64,000 nt of DNA from Roseobacter sp. MH60115. Lineage in GTDB: Bacteria; Pseudomonadota; Alphaproteobacteria; Rhodobacterales; Rhodobacteraceae. Below are positions 9,217 through 17,735 of the stretch, in pieces (positions within the stretch are counted from its first letter, which is position 1; each line of letters begins with the position of its first letter). The notes beneath the pieces are model-generated. The model did no database searches. It saw only the letters and a program-made list of their open reading frames with translations, and had not been told where the DNA came from. The stretch lies in NCBI RefSeq assembly GCF_015644665.1, contig NZ_JADOBQ010000005.1, positions 405,685 through 469,684 on the forward strand, given 5' to 3'. The translations under genes were made by a program, and so were the position numbers.

Positions 9217-9272
9217 GCATCTGCAGGACAATTTTCATATAATGCAAGGGATTCGCAGCCCAAAGGCTCAGG

Positions 9273-9857
9273 TTAGGCAATGAAGAGTCGTTGGCAGGCC
9301 GCGACCATCTCGCGCTCATAGGCGGTTTGCGCCCAGCCGCGGCGCTGGACGAGATCTTCCCATGTGGTCACCGAGAGCATGGACCACATGAGATCTGTGG
9401 CCATCTCCGGGTCCGTATCGGCGGGCAGATCACCGTCAGCGTGAAGCGCCTGGATCGCCGCCGCGCACCCCTCACGCATGTCGGACATGCGTTGTGACCA
9501 GGCGGATGCGGCTTCGGTATCCGTGGCCGCCATGTCCATGAGTGGCTTTGCGACACGGTAGATTTTCGGCACGTAACTGCACCAGGCCAGGACAAACGCC
9601 TCCAGCCTGACGCGTCCGGATGGCGCGGTGCGACTGGCCTGCAATTGACTGTCCATATCGAGCTGGGCATCGAGCGCTTTGGTCGCGGCGATCAGGACTT
9701 CGGCGCGGGAGCCGAAGTGCAGATAAATCGCCTGACGGCTTACCCCCGCCTTCTTGGCGACATCTGAAAGGCGCGTCGCGTCACGCTGATCGCCTTCAAG
9801 CAGGGCAAGTGCTGCGTTGACGATACGCTCTTTTGTTGAATTTCCTCGGCTTGACAT
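9273..9857 (-). CDS. TetR/AcrR family transcriptional regulator
   Basis: 194 residues. The N-terminal helix-turn-helix is clear (ERIVNAALALLE ... RLSDVAKKAGVSRQAIYLHFGSRAEVL). The C-terminal ligand domain has no recognisable specificity. The ATG at 9857 is used; a TTG five codons upstream in frame is possible. No good ribosome site is visible, so it may be weakly or leaderlessly translated. A 17-bp palindrome overlaps the start codon and could be its own operator. It lies between mdh and sucC but is separated from mdh by a terminator. Targets are unknown. Confidence 0.88.
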   Translation of the reverse strand: MSSRGNSTKERIVNAALALLEGDQRDATRLSDVAKKAGVSRQAIYLHFGSRAEVLIAATKALDAQLDMDSQLQASRTAPSGRVRLEAFVLAWCSYVPKIYRVAKPLMDMAATDTEAASAWSQRMSDMREGCAAAIQALHADGDLPADTDPEMATDLMWSMLSVTTWEDLVQRRGWAQTAYEREMVAACQRLFIA

Positions 9858-9866
9858 GCCGTCAAG
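9850..9866. promoter_or_regulatory. Palindrome over the tetR start, possible autoregulatory operator
   Basis: CTTGAC and GTCAAG are separated by 5 bp and overlap the ATG of the TetR gene. TetR proteins commonly repress their own gene through such palindromes. A further AGTCA-type half site lies nearby (about 9871-9890). Symmetry is directly visible; function is inferred. Confidence 0.45.
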
Positions 9867-9915
9867 GAGCAAGTCAGCCCGGCAAAGTCAAGGTCGTCCG
9901 CGATCTACGACCGGC

Positions 9916-9941
9916 AAAAAAGAACCCGCCGGAGCGGGTTC
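9916..9941 (-). terminator. Intrinsic terminator of mdh
   Basis: On the minus strand an 8-bp stem (GAACCCGC with GCGGGTTC, 4-nt loop) is followed by six T residues. It starts 28 nt after the mdh stop and insulates mdh from the TetR gene downstream. Confidence 0.92.
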
Positions 9942-9968
9942 CCTGACGTGCATTTAGTCCTGAAAAGT

Positions 9969-10976
<1,008 letters not shown>

Positions 10977-11124
10977 TTAACGCCCGATTGCGCAAGTTCG
11001 CTTGCATGGTTGTGTTCGGGCGGGCGCTGTCGTGATCTGTGCATGCCGAATCGCGTGCTCCTTTGCACGCATGGATGGCGGGGTGCTGATCAATTGTGCA
11101 GGGCACCAGAGGAGAGGCAGCAGA

Positions 11125-11880
11125 TTGCTCACACTGGATTGGATGTTTTTTGCGGTAGCTGGGCCGGCTGTCATCTTTGCCGGTATTTCCAAAGGTGGGT
11201 TCGGGTCCGGTGCTGCGTTTGCCGCCGCGAGTATTCTGGCACTCGTGGTCGAGCCCGGGCTGGCGCTGGGCGTCATGCTGCCGCTTCTGATGCTGATCGA
11301 CGTTGCATCCCTGCGCCCGTACTGGCGCAAGTGGGACGGTCAGGCGGCGCTGCTGCTGATCCTCGGGGGGATGCCGGGTGTGGCTTTGGGCGCGGCGCTC
11401 TACAGGATCGCGGAGCCCGATGTGCTACGGGTTCTGATCGGCGCGATTTCTATCGCCTTTGTCCTGTGGCAGGTGGGCCTCGCCCCGAAACTGATGGCAC
11501 GCTCGGCGCGCAGACTTCCGCTTTGGGCAGGGGGCGTTGCCGGGCTGGTGGCCGGCTTCACCAGCTTTGTCAGCCATGCGGGCGGCCCGCCAGCTGCCGT
11601 GTATCTGCTCTCCATGAAGCTGACGAAAACCCAGTATCAGGCGACGACCGTGCTTGTTTTCTGGGTGATCAATATCGCGAAATTCATCCCTTACGCTTTC
11701 CTAGGGATGTTCACGCTGGAGACGGGGATGGCAAACCTCGTGCTGGCACCCTTTGCCCTGCTTGGGGCCTGGCTGGGCGTGCGCGCCCATCGGCTGGTGC
11801 CGGAGCGACTGTTCTTCGGATTGACCTATGCGCTGCTGAGTCTGACCGGGATCAAACTGATCTGGGACGGTCTGACCTGA
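11125..11880 (+). CDS. TSUP (TauE/SafE) family permease
   Basis: About 251 residues, mostly hydrophobic, with around eight transmembrane segments. Two copies of the family fold are visible: an N-terminal FAGISKGGFGSG and a second-half SFVSHAGGPPAAVY. The family exports or imports small organosulfur or sulfite anions; the substrate here is unknown. The TTG at 11125 is preferred because GAGGAGAGG lies about 8 nt upstream; an ATG at 11143 is the alternative, and the frame is open further upstream without membrane character. It is divergent from mdh. Confidence 0.85.
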   Translation: MLTLDWMFFAVAGPAVIFAGISKGGFGSGAAFAAASILALVVEPGLALGVMLPLLMLIDVASLRPYWRKWDGQAALLLILGGMPGVALGAALYRIAEPDVLRVLIGAISIAFVLWQVGLAPKLMARSARRLPLWAGGVAGLVAGFTSFVSHAGGPPAAVYLLSMKLTKTQYQATTVLVFWVINIAKFIPYAFLGMFTLETGMANLVLAPFALLGAWLGVRAHRLVPERLFFGLTYALLSLTGIKLIWDGLT

Positions 11881-11936
11881 CAGGTTGGCGGGTGTCGGCC
11901 CGTCCGGCAGACGGTCAAGGATCTGCACTGCGTGCC

Positions 11937-11957
11937 AGGTGGGCCGCTGGCCCACCT
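11937..11957. terminator. Hairpin at convergent gene junction
   Basis: AGGTGGGCC (11937-11945) pairs perfectly with GGCCCACCT (11949-11957) around a 3-nt loop. It lies between the convergent TSUP and small secreted protein genes. Two other GGTGGGC-type hairpins occur at convergent junctions near 33.5 and 49.9 kb. Confidence 0.7.
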
Positions 11958-11964
11958 TTGTGGT

Positions 11965-12297
11965 TCAGGCGTCGTTGCCTTTGGCGGGCAGAGCCTCTGC
12001 AAGTGTTTCGTAAGACTGTCCGGACGCAACGAGGCATGTCAGGCCGTTGGGCGTCGTGACCGTAATTGTCCAGGTGCCGGTTTCATCCGAGGCAAATACC
12101 TCGATCACCGCGTTATTGGCACCGAGCCCCATGGACTGACGGGATTCGCCGTAACCCTCGGCCAGCCGGTCGACAACAGCGTCGCGTGGCGCACAATTGC
12201 GCGCATTTTGCGCTGCGGCATCGGTGGTAGAAGCAATATAAAGTGCGGCTGCCGCGCTGAGCGCGCCCAAATGCAGCATCTTGGATATGCGTGTCAT
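11965..12297 (-). CDS. Small secreted protein, unknown function
   Basis: 110 residues with a signal peptide (hydrophobic stretch about residues 8-22, probable cleavage near DAAAQ). The mature part of about 80 residues has two cysteines (NCAPR and LTCLV) and a strand-rich segment with ETGTWTITVT. Periplasmic location is inferred. No family name recognised. It is transcribed alone from the 12.3-kb intergenic region. Confidence 0.72.
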   Translation of the reverse strand: MTRISKMLHLGALSAAAALYIASTTDAAAQNARNCAPRDAVVDRLAEGYGESRQSMGLGANNAVIEVFASDETGTWTITVTTPNGLTCLVASGQSYETLAEALPAKGNDA

Positions 12298-12628
12298 AAT
12301 GTGTCTGCCTTCATGTCAAAGGCGGCACCCGCTGTCATCTGGCCCAACCGGCTTTACCGGTGATGACCGGGCGGCCCCGGTTCAAGATAAATGCCGTTGA
12401 TATCACGAGATCAGGTGCATCCAGCGGCCAGGCCGAAGCAGGGTTTGCCGAGATATCCGACGCAAACACCATCCGCTTTAGGGCTGAAATAATGGTTAAT
12501 CCGCCGTACGGATATAGATTGAATTTGAAATTTGCTGCATTGCGGCACAAATCTGCTTGCAGTTTCTTTCAAAAAATGCCCCATTCCGCGCAATTTTGTG
12601 ACCTGCTGATGAGCGTGGACCTTTGCCA
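12298..12628. other. Divergent intergenic region upstream of mcl2
   Basis: 331 bp without a credible gene. Short overlapping frames exist on both strands but lack ribosome sites and run into mcl2. The part from about 12475 to 12600 is AT-richer than its surroundings and should hold the mcl2 promoter; it contains the 13-bp element described at 12535. The other end must hold the promoter of the small secreted protein gene. No clear -35/-10 pair could be fixed. Confidence 0.6.
12535..12547 (+). promoter_or_regulatory. CTGCATTGCGGCA element upstream of mcl2
   Basis: This 13-mer is identical to one 38 bp upstream of ccr and differs by one base from one 79 bp upstream of ecm. Here it lies 81 bp before the mcl2 ATG. 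All three genes belong to the ethylmalonyl-CoA pathway, so a shared regulator is likely. In Paracoccus a RamB-type regulator of the ScfR family is known to control ccr; whether that family binds this sequence is not known to me. Confidence 0.6.
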
Positions 12629-13486
12629 ATGACTGTCTCTCAACGCCCTTTGCGTTCTGTTCTCTACATTCCGGGTTCAAAACCTCGGGCACTTGAAAAA
12701 GCCCGGAGCTTGCCTGCGGATGCCATTATATTCGATCTCGAAGACGCTGTGGCACCGGACGAAAAATCAACCGCGCGCAGCACGCTGGCGCAGGCGCTTT
12801 CCGACGGCGGTTACGGTGCGCGCATGAAGATTGTGCGCATCAACGACCTGGGAACCGAATGGGGGGCGGAGGATGCGCGTGCGGTTCTGTCGATGGGGGC
12901 AGATGCGGTGTTGCTGCCCAAGGTAAACGGGCCTGCGGAGCTTGATGCATTGGCAGAGATCACGGGCGATCTGCCGCTGTGGGCAATGATGGAAACGCCC
13001 ACGGGCATGCTGCGCGCCGCAGAGATTGCCGCCCATCCGCTGTCGCAGGGCATGGTGATGGGGACAAACGATCTCGCCAAGGACATGGGCACGCGTTTTC
13101 GTGTCGACCGCATGCCGCTCATGACCGGGCTGGGCCTGTGTTTGCTTGCGGCAAAGGCGCACGGCCTGGCCATCATCGATGGGGTCTACAACGCTTTTCG
13201 CGATGCGGAGGGGCTTGCTGCGGAATGCACGCAGGGTCGCGATATGGGGTTTGATGGCAAGACACTGATCCACCCGGCCCAGTTGGATGTCACCAATGCG
13301 GCGTTTGCCCCATCCGAGGAGGAAGTGGACCTCGCCCGTCGCCAGATTGCCGCCTATGATGAAGCCCTTACGAACGGCCAGGCGGTCGCCGTGGTTGACG
13401 GGCGCATCGTCGAAAATCTGCATGTTGCAACTGCACGCGAAACACTGGCAAAGATGGACGCGATAGCAGCTCTCAACGCGGGGTAA
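12629..13486 (+). CDS. mcl2: (3S)-malyl-CoA thioesterase (CitE family)
   Basis: CitE-like TIM-barrel enzyme, 285 residues, with RSVLYIPGSKPRALEKA at the N-terminus, metal/CoA-site FDLEDAVAPDEK, METPTGML and the C-terminal GKTLIHPAQL. In Rhodobacter the final ethylmalonyl-CoA steps use Mcl1 (about 318 residues, lyase) and Mcl2 (about 285 residues, malyl-CoA thioesterase); length fits Mcl2. It releases malate from malyl-CoA. The ATG at 12629 is used; a TTG two codons earlier is the alternative. First gene of a cluster with mch, which supports the pathway. CitE paralogues are hard to separate, so lyase activity cannot be ruled out. Confidence 0.82.
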   Translation: MTVSQRPLRSVLYIPGSKPRALEKARSLPADAIIFDLEDAVAPDEKSTARSTLAQALSDGGYGARMKIVRINDLGTEWGAEDARAVLSMGADAVLLPKVNGPAELDALAEITGDLPLWAMMETPTGMLRAAEIAAHPLSQGMVMGTNDLAKDMGTRFRVDRMPLMTGLGLCLLAAKAHGLAIIDGVYNAFRDAEGLAAECTQGRDMGFDGKTLIHPAQLDVTNAAFAPSEEEVDLARRQIAAYDEALTNGQAVAVVDGRIVENLHVATARETLAKMDAIAALNAG

Positions 13487-13490
13487 GCCA

Positions 13491-14048
13491 ATGACACTTC
13501 TCATCGCCGGATTGGTCCTCTGGACCCTTGTTCACTACTTCAAACGACTGGCCCCGGATCAGCGCGTGGCCCTTGGCGCGCCGGGCAAGGGTCTTGTCGC
13601 GCTGGGTGTTGTTGCCGGGCTCATTCTGATGATCATCGGCTACCGCGCGGCGGATTTCATCCCCGTCTGGCAGCCGCCCGCTTTCATGGTGCATGTCAAT
13701 AACACGCTGATGTTGTTGGCGTTCTGGGTCTACGGCTCTAGCGCCGCAAAAGGGGCGAAAGCCTGGCCCGCCTATAGAATCCGGCACCCGCAACTCACCG
13801 GGTTCAAGATCTGGAGCGCGGCGCATCTGCTGGTCAACGGTGATCTCGCATCCATCCTGCTCTTTGGCGGCCTGCTGGCTTGGGCCGTGGGCCAAGTGAT
13901 CCTGATCAACCGCGCCGAGCCTGATTGGACGGCACCCGAACCCGCGGGCACCGCGACCTATGTGCGCCTGGCCGTCATTTCGCTTGTCCTCTTTGCACTC
14001 GTCGCCGGCATTCACATCTGGCTTGGCGTCTGGCCCTTTCCCGTCTGA
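13491..14048 (+). CDS. NnrU family membrane protein
   Basis: 185-residue inner-membrane protein with about five or six transmembrane segments. The family signature RHPQLTGFKIWSAAHLLVNGDLAS is nearly complete in mid-protein (residues about 103-126). NnrU is linked to nitrite/NO reductase gene sets in denitrifiers, and the domain is also found in 15-cis-zeta-carotene isomerase-type proteins. No denitrification gene is near; instead it lies 4 nt after mcl2, the ribosome site overlapping the mcl2 stop. Its role in this setting is unknown. Confidence 0.85.
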   Translation: MTLLIAGLVLWTLVHYFKRLAPDQRVALGAPGKGLVALGVVAGLILMIIGYRAADFIPVWQPPAFMVHVNNTLMLLAFWVYGSSAAKGAKAWPAYRIRHPQLTGFKIWSAAHLLVNGDLASILLFGGLLAWAVGQVILINRAEPDWTAPEPAGTATYVRLAVISLVLFALVAGIHIWLGVWPFPV

Positions 14049-14064
14049 TTTTCGGAGATAGCTC

Positions 14065-14268
14065 ATGAAACTCTACCGCTTCCTCTCTGAGGAGGACACA
14101 TCGGCCTTCTGCCACAAGGTAACGGAGGCGTTGAACAAGGGGTGGGAGCTGCACGGCAGCCCGACGCAAACCTGGGACCACGCCGCAGGTGTCATGCGCT
14201 GCGGACAGGCGGTGCTGAAAGAGGTGGACGGGACCTACACGCCCGACACCAAGCTGGGGGCGCAGTGA
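14065..14268 (+). CDS. DUF1737 domain small protein
   Basis: 67-residue soluble protein. The pattern YRFLSEEDTSAFCHKVTEAL then GWELHGSPTQTWD is the DUF1737 fold seen in short proteins of alphaproteobacteria. GGAG precedes the ATG. The stop overlaps the start of mch (TGATG), so Mch translation is probably coupled to it. No biochemical role is known for the family; the overlap makes it a candidate accessory to mesaconyl-CoA hydration. Confidence 0.88.
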   Translation: MKLYRFLSEEDTSAFCHKVTEALNKGWELHGSPTQTWDHAAGVMRCGQAVLKEVDGTYTPDTKLGAQ

Positions 14269-15302
14269 TGGGGGTGAAGACCAACGCGGGCCGGTTTTTT
14301 GAAGACTATGCCGTCGGCCAGATGATCCATCACGCGGTGCCGCGCACGGTCAAGATGGGTGAGCGCGCGCTCTACCACATGCTCTACCCCGCACGTCACG
14401 CGCTCTATTCCTCAGATCAGTTTGCGCAAAGCTGCGGGCTGCCGTTCAGCCCGCTCGACGACATGATCGCCTTCCACGTTGTCTTCGGCAAGACCGTGCC
14501 GGATGTGTCGCTGAACGCGGTGGCGAACCTCGGCTATGCCCAAGGCCGCTGGATCACGCCGGTCTGGCCCGGGGACACGCTGCGCTCGGTCTCCGAGGTG
14601 ATCGGGGTCAAGCAGAACTCCAACGGTAAGACCGGGGTGGTCTGGGTGCGCACCACCGGCCTCAACCAGCACGACGAGACGGTGCTGGAGTATGTGCGCT
14701 GGGTCATGGTGCGCAAACGCCACACGGATGCGCCCGCGCCGGAGACGGTAGTACCCGATCTGCCCAAGGCCGTGGCGGCAGAGGATCTGGTGATCCCGAA
14801 GGGCCTCGATTTCACCAACTACGATTGCACGCTGGCGGGTGAGCCACATCGCTGGGGTGACTACGCCATCGGCGAGCAGATCGACCACGTGGACGGTGTG
14901 ACCGTCGAAGAGGCGGAACACATGATGGCCACGCGGCTTTGGCAGAACACCGCCAAGGTGCATTTCGATACCTCCGCCCGGCCCGACGGATCCCGCTTGA
15001 TCTACGGCGGTCACGTGATTTCTATGGCGCGCACGCTCAGCTTCAACGGGCTGGCCAATGCGCAGATGGTGGTGGGGCTGAACGGGGGGGCGCATGCCAA
15101 TCCCTGTCTTGCCGGCGACACCATTCGCGCGTGGTCCGAAGTGCTCGACAAGGCCGAGACATCTGCGCCGGGTGTCGGCGCGCTGCGCCTGCGGCTGGTG
15201 GCGACAAAGGGCGGCGATCCCTTCACGCTGAAAGGCGAGGATGGGAAGTATCTGTCTGATGTTCTGCTCGATCTGGACTACTGGGCGCTGATTCCGACGT
15301 AG
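14268..15302 (+). CDS. mch: Mesaconyl-CoA hydratase (2-methylfumaryl-CoA hydratase)
   Basis: Hydrates mesaconyl-C1-CoA to beta-methylmalyl-CoA in the ethylmalonyl-CoA pathway. 344 residues, matching the Rhodobacter enzyme (about 343). It is a tandem MaoC-like double hotdog: first half residues about 5-165 (GRFFEDYAVGQMIHH...), second half from about 190 (YAIGEQIDHVDGVTVEEAEH). The IYGGHVISMARTLSFNGLANA segment with HANPCLAGD near the C-terminal half holds the likely hydratase residues. The ATG at 14268 shares bases with the DUF1737 stop. Linkage to mcl2 supports the assignment. Confidence 0.93.
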   Translation: MGVKTNAGRFFEDYAVGQMIHHAVPRTVKMGERALYHMLYPARHALYSSDQFAQSCGLPFSPLDDMIAFHVVFGKTVPDVSLNAVANLGYAQGRWITPVWPGDTLRSVSEVIGVKQNSNGKTGVVWVRTTGLNQHDETVLEYVRWVMVRKRHTDAPAPETVVPDLPKAVAAEDLVIPKGLDFTNYDCTLAGEPHRWGDYAIGEQIDHVDGVTVEEAEHMMATRLWQNTAKVHFDTSARPDGSRLIYGGHVISMARTLSFNGLANAQMVVGLNGGAHANPCLAGDTIRAWSEVLDKAETSAPGVGALRLRLVATKGGDPFTLKGEDGKYLSDVLLDLDYWALIPT

Positions 15303-15326
15303 AAACCGCAAAGGGAGGGACAGGCG

Positions 15327-16043
15327 ATGGTGAGGCGGACAATTTTGGCAGGGGTGCTGGCGGTCGTGGCGGCCACGTCGGCTGCTGCGCAATCGCGCGA
15401 GGATGATTTCGTGGCGGCGAACGTGCTGGCCATTCTCTACCACGAACTTGGCCACGCCCTGATCGACATCCTGAACCTGCCGGTTTTCGGTCAGGAAGAG
15501 GACGCAGCGGACGTGCTTAGCGTCCTGCTGATCCATGACCTCTACGAAGAAGAGGCCGCTGCGGGCATTATCTATGATGCGGCTTTTGGTTTCCTCGGAG
15601 AGGCGGAAGGGAACGAGCCTGCCCCCTGGGATGTGCACGGCCCCGATCTGCAGCGCTACTACACCATGGTTTGCCTGTTTTACGGTGCCAATCCAGAGGC
15701 CCGCGAGGCGCTGGCAATCGAACTGGATTTGCCGGAGGAGCGGGCCGAAACCTGCGTTGAGGAGTTCGAGCTTGCCTATGACAGCTGGGGTCCGGTGCTG
15801 GACGGGATCACGGCGGAGGAGCCTGGCGTATCGATGGTACTCCAGAGCGCGGATGACACGCTGATTGGCCAGTTGATGGTTGATGAGGTCCGCGCGCTGA
15901 ACGAAGACTTCGATCTACCAGAGACTCTGACCCTCCGGGCTGAGGTCTGTGGCGAGGCCAACGGTTTTTACGATCCGGGAACGCGCGAGATCATCATTTG
16001 CAGTGAATTGGATGGTTATCTGCGGTCACTGGCGGAATTCTGA
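15327..16043 (+). CDS. DUF4344 family putative secreted metallopeptidase
   Basis: 238 residues with a signal peptide (cleavage near AAAQS, residue 22). The mature N-terminus carries a zincin motif HELGHALID (histidines near residues 40 and 44), followed by an acidic EEDAADV segment that could give the third zinc ligand, as in DUF4344. Three to four cysteines lie in the C-terminal half (MVCLF, ETCVEE, EVCGE, IICSE). A GGGAGGGAC site precedes the ATG, 24 nt after mch. Proteolysis is inferred from the motif only; the substrate is unknown. Confidence 0.82.
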   Translation: MVRRTILAGVLAVVAATSAAAQSREDDFVAANVLAILYHELGHALIDILNLPVFGQEEDAADVLSVLLIHDLYEEEAAAGIIYDAAFGFLGEAEGNEPAPWDVHGPDLQRYYTMVCLFYGANPEAREALAIELDLPEERAETCVEEFELAYDSWGPVLDGITAEEPGVSMVLQSADDTLIGQLMVDEVRALNEDFDLPETLTLRAEVCGEANGFYDPGTREIIICSELDGYLRSLAEF

Positions 16044-16097
16044 GGCCCCTTAGAAAAATGATCTGGGATTGGCGGCCAGTTTGCGTAGTCTGGCCCA

Positions 16098-16763
16098 ATG
16101 AAACGGCTGATCTCCTCTCTGGTGATGATGGTCCTCGGCGGGCAGGGCGCGCTTGCCTGCCAGCTGGCGCTGGTGCTCGCCGTTGATGTATCGGGATCCG
16201 TCGACAGCCGCGAATATGACATCCAGATGCAGGGGCTGGCCGCGGCGTTGCGCGACGGCACCGTTGTCGATGCACTGATCGAGCAGGAGGCGCAGGTCAC
16301 GTTGATCCAGTGGACCGGCTCTTCCCGCCAGCGGCAGACTGTGCCCTGGACGCAGATCCGGACCGATGTCGACGTGACGGCGCTGGCGGAGATCATCGCC
16401 ACCAACCGCCGGGTGTGGCGCAACTACTCTACGGCCATCGGCGAAGCGCTTGTGGCGGCTGAGGCCGCCCTGATCGAAGTGCCGGAGTGTACCCGCAAGG
16501 TCGTGGATGTTTCCGGTGATGGCATTTCCAATGAAGGCGTATTGCCCCTGACCCGACATCCGGCGCTCTCGGCCATGGGCGTGACGGTGAACGCGCTGGC
16601 GATCGAGACCGATGAGGGCGACCTGACCGGCTGGTTTTATGAAAACCTGATCCTGGGCGACGGCGCATTCGTGATCACCGCTGATGGGTTTGAGGATTAT
16701 CCTGCGCAGATCAGACGCAAATTACAGCGCGAGACCACGCGACAGCTCAGCTACCTGCCATAA
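16098..16763 (+). CDS. DUF1194 (von Willebrand A-like) secreted protein
   Basis: 221 residues with an N-terminal signal peptide. LAVDVSGSVDSREYD is a MIDAS motif (DxSxS) at the start of a VWA-like domain, typical of DUF1194. Such domains bind a divalent metal and mediate protein contacts. The protein ends just before the paired operator of sdhC. The ATG at 16098 lacks a strong ribosome site. No function is assigned to the family. Confidence 0.83.
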   Translation: MKRLISSLVMMVLGGQGALACQLALVLAVDVSGSVDSREYDIQMQGLAAALRDGTVVDALIEQEAQVTLIQWTGSSRQRQTVPWTQIRTDVDVTALAEIIATNRRVWRNYSTAIGEALVAAEAALIEVPECTRKVVDVSGDGISNEGVLPLTRHPALSAMGVTVNALAIETDEGDLTGWFYENLILGDGAFVITADGFEDYPAQIRRKLQRETTRQLSYLP

Positions 16764-16794
16764 TGTGATCACGCGCTGTTCTCGTGTGATCACA
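16764..16794. promoter_or_regulatory. Paired TGTGATCACA operator upstream of sdhC
   Basis: TGTGATCACG at 16764-16773 and TGTGATCACA at 16785-16794 are centred 21 bp apart, the same spacing as the pair upstream of sucC. They lie 126-156 bp before the sdhC ATG, close to the 115-145 bp distance seen for sucC. This points to one regulator for both TCA operons. Confidence 0.78.
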
Positions 16795-16919
16795 AATAAC
16801 GGCAAGTTAATGATTTTTGTACAAAACGCGCCAATTAACCGCGCCTTGAGGCGGCGCAGACACGTGACAAGCCCGCAATAAGCAGTAAAAAGAAATGCAG
16901 GGAACAAAAGGAATCTCAC

Positions 16920-17303
16920 ATGGCTGATGTCAATCGGGGCAACCGCCCCTTGTCGCCGCATCTGACGATTTATCGTCCGCAGCTGACCTCCATGACCTCC
17001 ATTCTGACGCGCATCACCGGCAATGCGCTTCTGATCTCTTCCTTGTTGATTGTCTGGTGGTTTCTGGCAGCCGCGACCTCACCCGAGTATTTCGCCTATG
17101 CGGATGGCGTGCTGACCAGCTGGTTCGGTGATCTGGTGATGACCCTGTCTCTTTGGGGGCTGTGGTATCACACGCTGGCGGGGCTGCGGCATCTGATCTG
17201 GGATCAGGGCATCGGCCTCGATCTCGATACCGCCTACAAACTTGGTTACGTGGTGATCGGCGGCTCGGTGCTGCTGACCCTGCTGACCATCGTGATCATA
17301 TAA
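16920..17303 (+). CDS. sdhC: Succinate dehydrogenase cytochrome b556 subunit
   Basis: Membrane anchor of respiratory complex II; helps bind heme b and ubiquinone. 127 residues with three transmembrane helices. RPLSPHLTIYRPQLTS at the N-terminus and the WYHTLAGLRHLIWD segment with the likely heme histidine near residue 82 are diagnostic. AAGGAA precedes the ATG. First gene of sdhCDAB; the long 156-bp leader holds the paired operator. Confidence 0.96.
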   Translation: MADVNRGNRPLSPHLTIYRPQLTSMTSILTRITGNALLISSLLIVWWFLAAATSPEYFAYADGVLTSWFGDLVMTLSLWGLWYHTLAGLRHLIWDQGIGLDLDTAYKLGYVVIGGSVLLTLLTIVII

Positions 17304-17313
17304 GGGGGCCGCC

Positions 17314-17685
17314 ATGAGCTATCTCACAGACCGCAAGCGCGCCGTGGGTCTCGGGTCCGCGAAAACCGGGACAGAGCATCACTGGTCGATGACCGTCAGT
17401 TCCGGTGCCCTGCTGATCCTGATCCCTCTTTTTGTCTTTACCTTTGGCCCGATGCTGGGCGCTTCGTATGAAGAGGTCACCGCCTACTTTAACCGCCCGT
17501 TCCCCGCAGTTGTTGCCGGGCTGACCATCATCGTGACCTTCAAACATTTCGCCGGAGGTGTGCAGGCGCTGATCGAGGACTATGTGCATGGGTTGGCGCA
17601 GAAAGTTGCCATCGTTGTGATGACCTGTGTCAGCTACGCGGCCATGGCCGTGGGCCTTTACGCAATCGTGCGGCTCGCACTCTGA
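17314..17685 (+). CDS. sdhD: Succinate dehydrogenase hydrophobic membrane anchor
   Basis: Second membrane subunit of complex II, 123 residues with three transmembrane helices. It begins MSYLTDRKRAVGLGSAKTGT with the cytoplasmic quinone-site segment, HHW near 22, and KHFAGGVQALIEDYVH in the second helix region. It lies 10 nt after sdhC. Sequence conservation in this subunit is low; position between sdhC and sdhA is the strongest support. Confidence 0.94.
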   Translation: MSYLTDRKRAVGLGSAKTGTEHHWSMTVSSGALLILIPLFVFTFGPMLGASYEEVTAYFNRPFPAVVAGLTIIVTFKHFAGGVQALIEDYVHGLAQKVAIVVMTCVSYAAMAVGLYAIVRLAL

Positions 17686-17735
17686 CCCCAATGACCGTGC
17701 AGGCGGGGCCCGCACGAGACCCAGGAGACTGATCC

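Noticed and set aside
12360..12632. 90-codon plus-strand frame upstream of mcl2
   Set aside because: No ribosome site, overlaps the mcl2 start by four bases in another frame, and covers the AT-rich promoter and 13-bp element.
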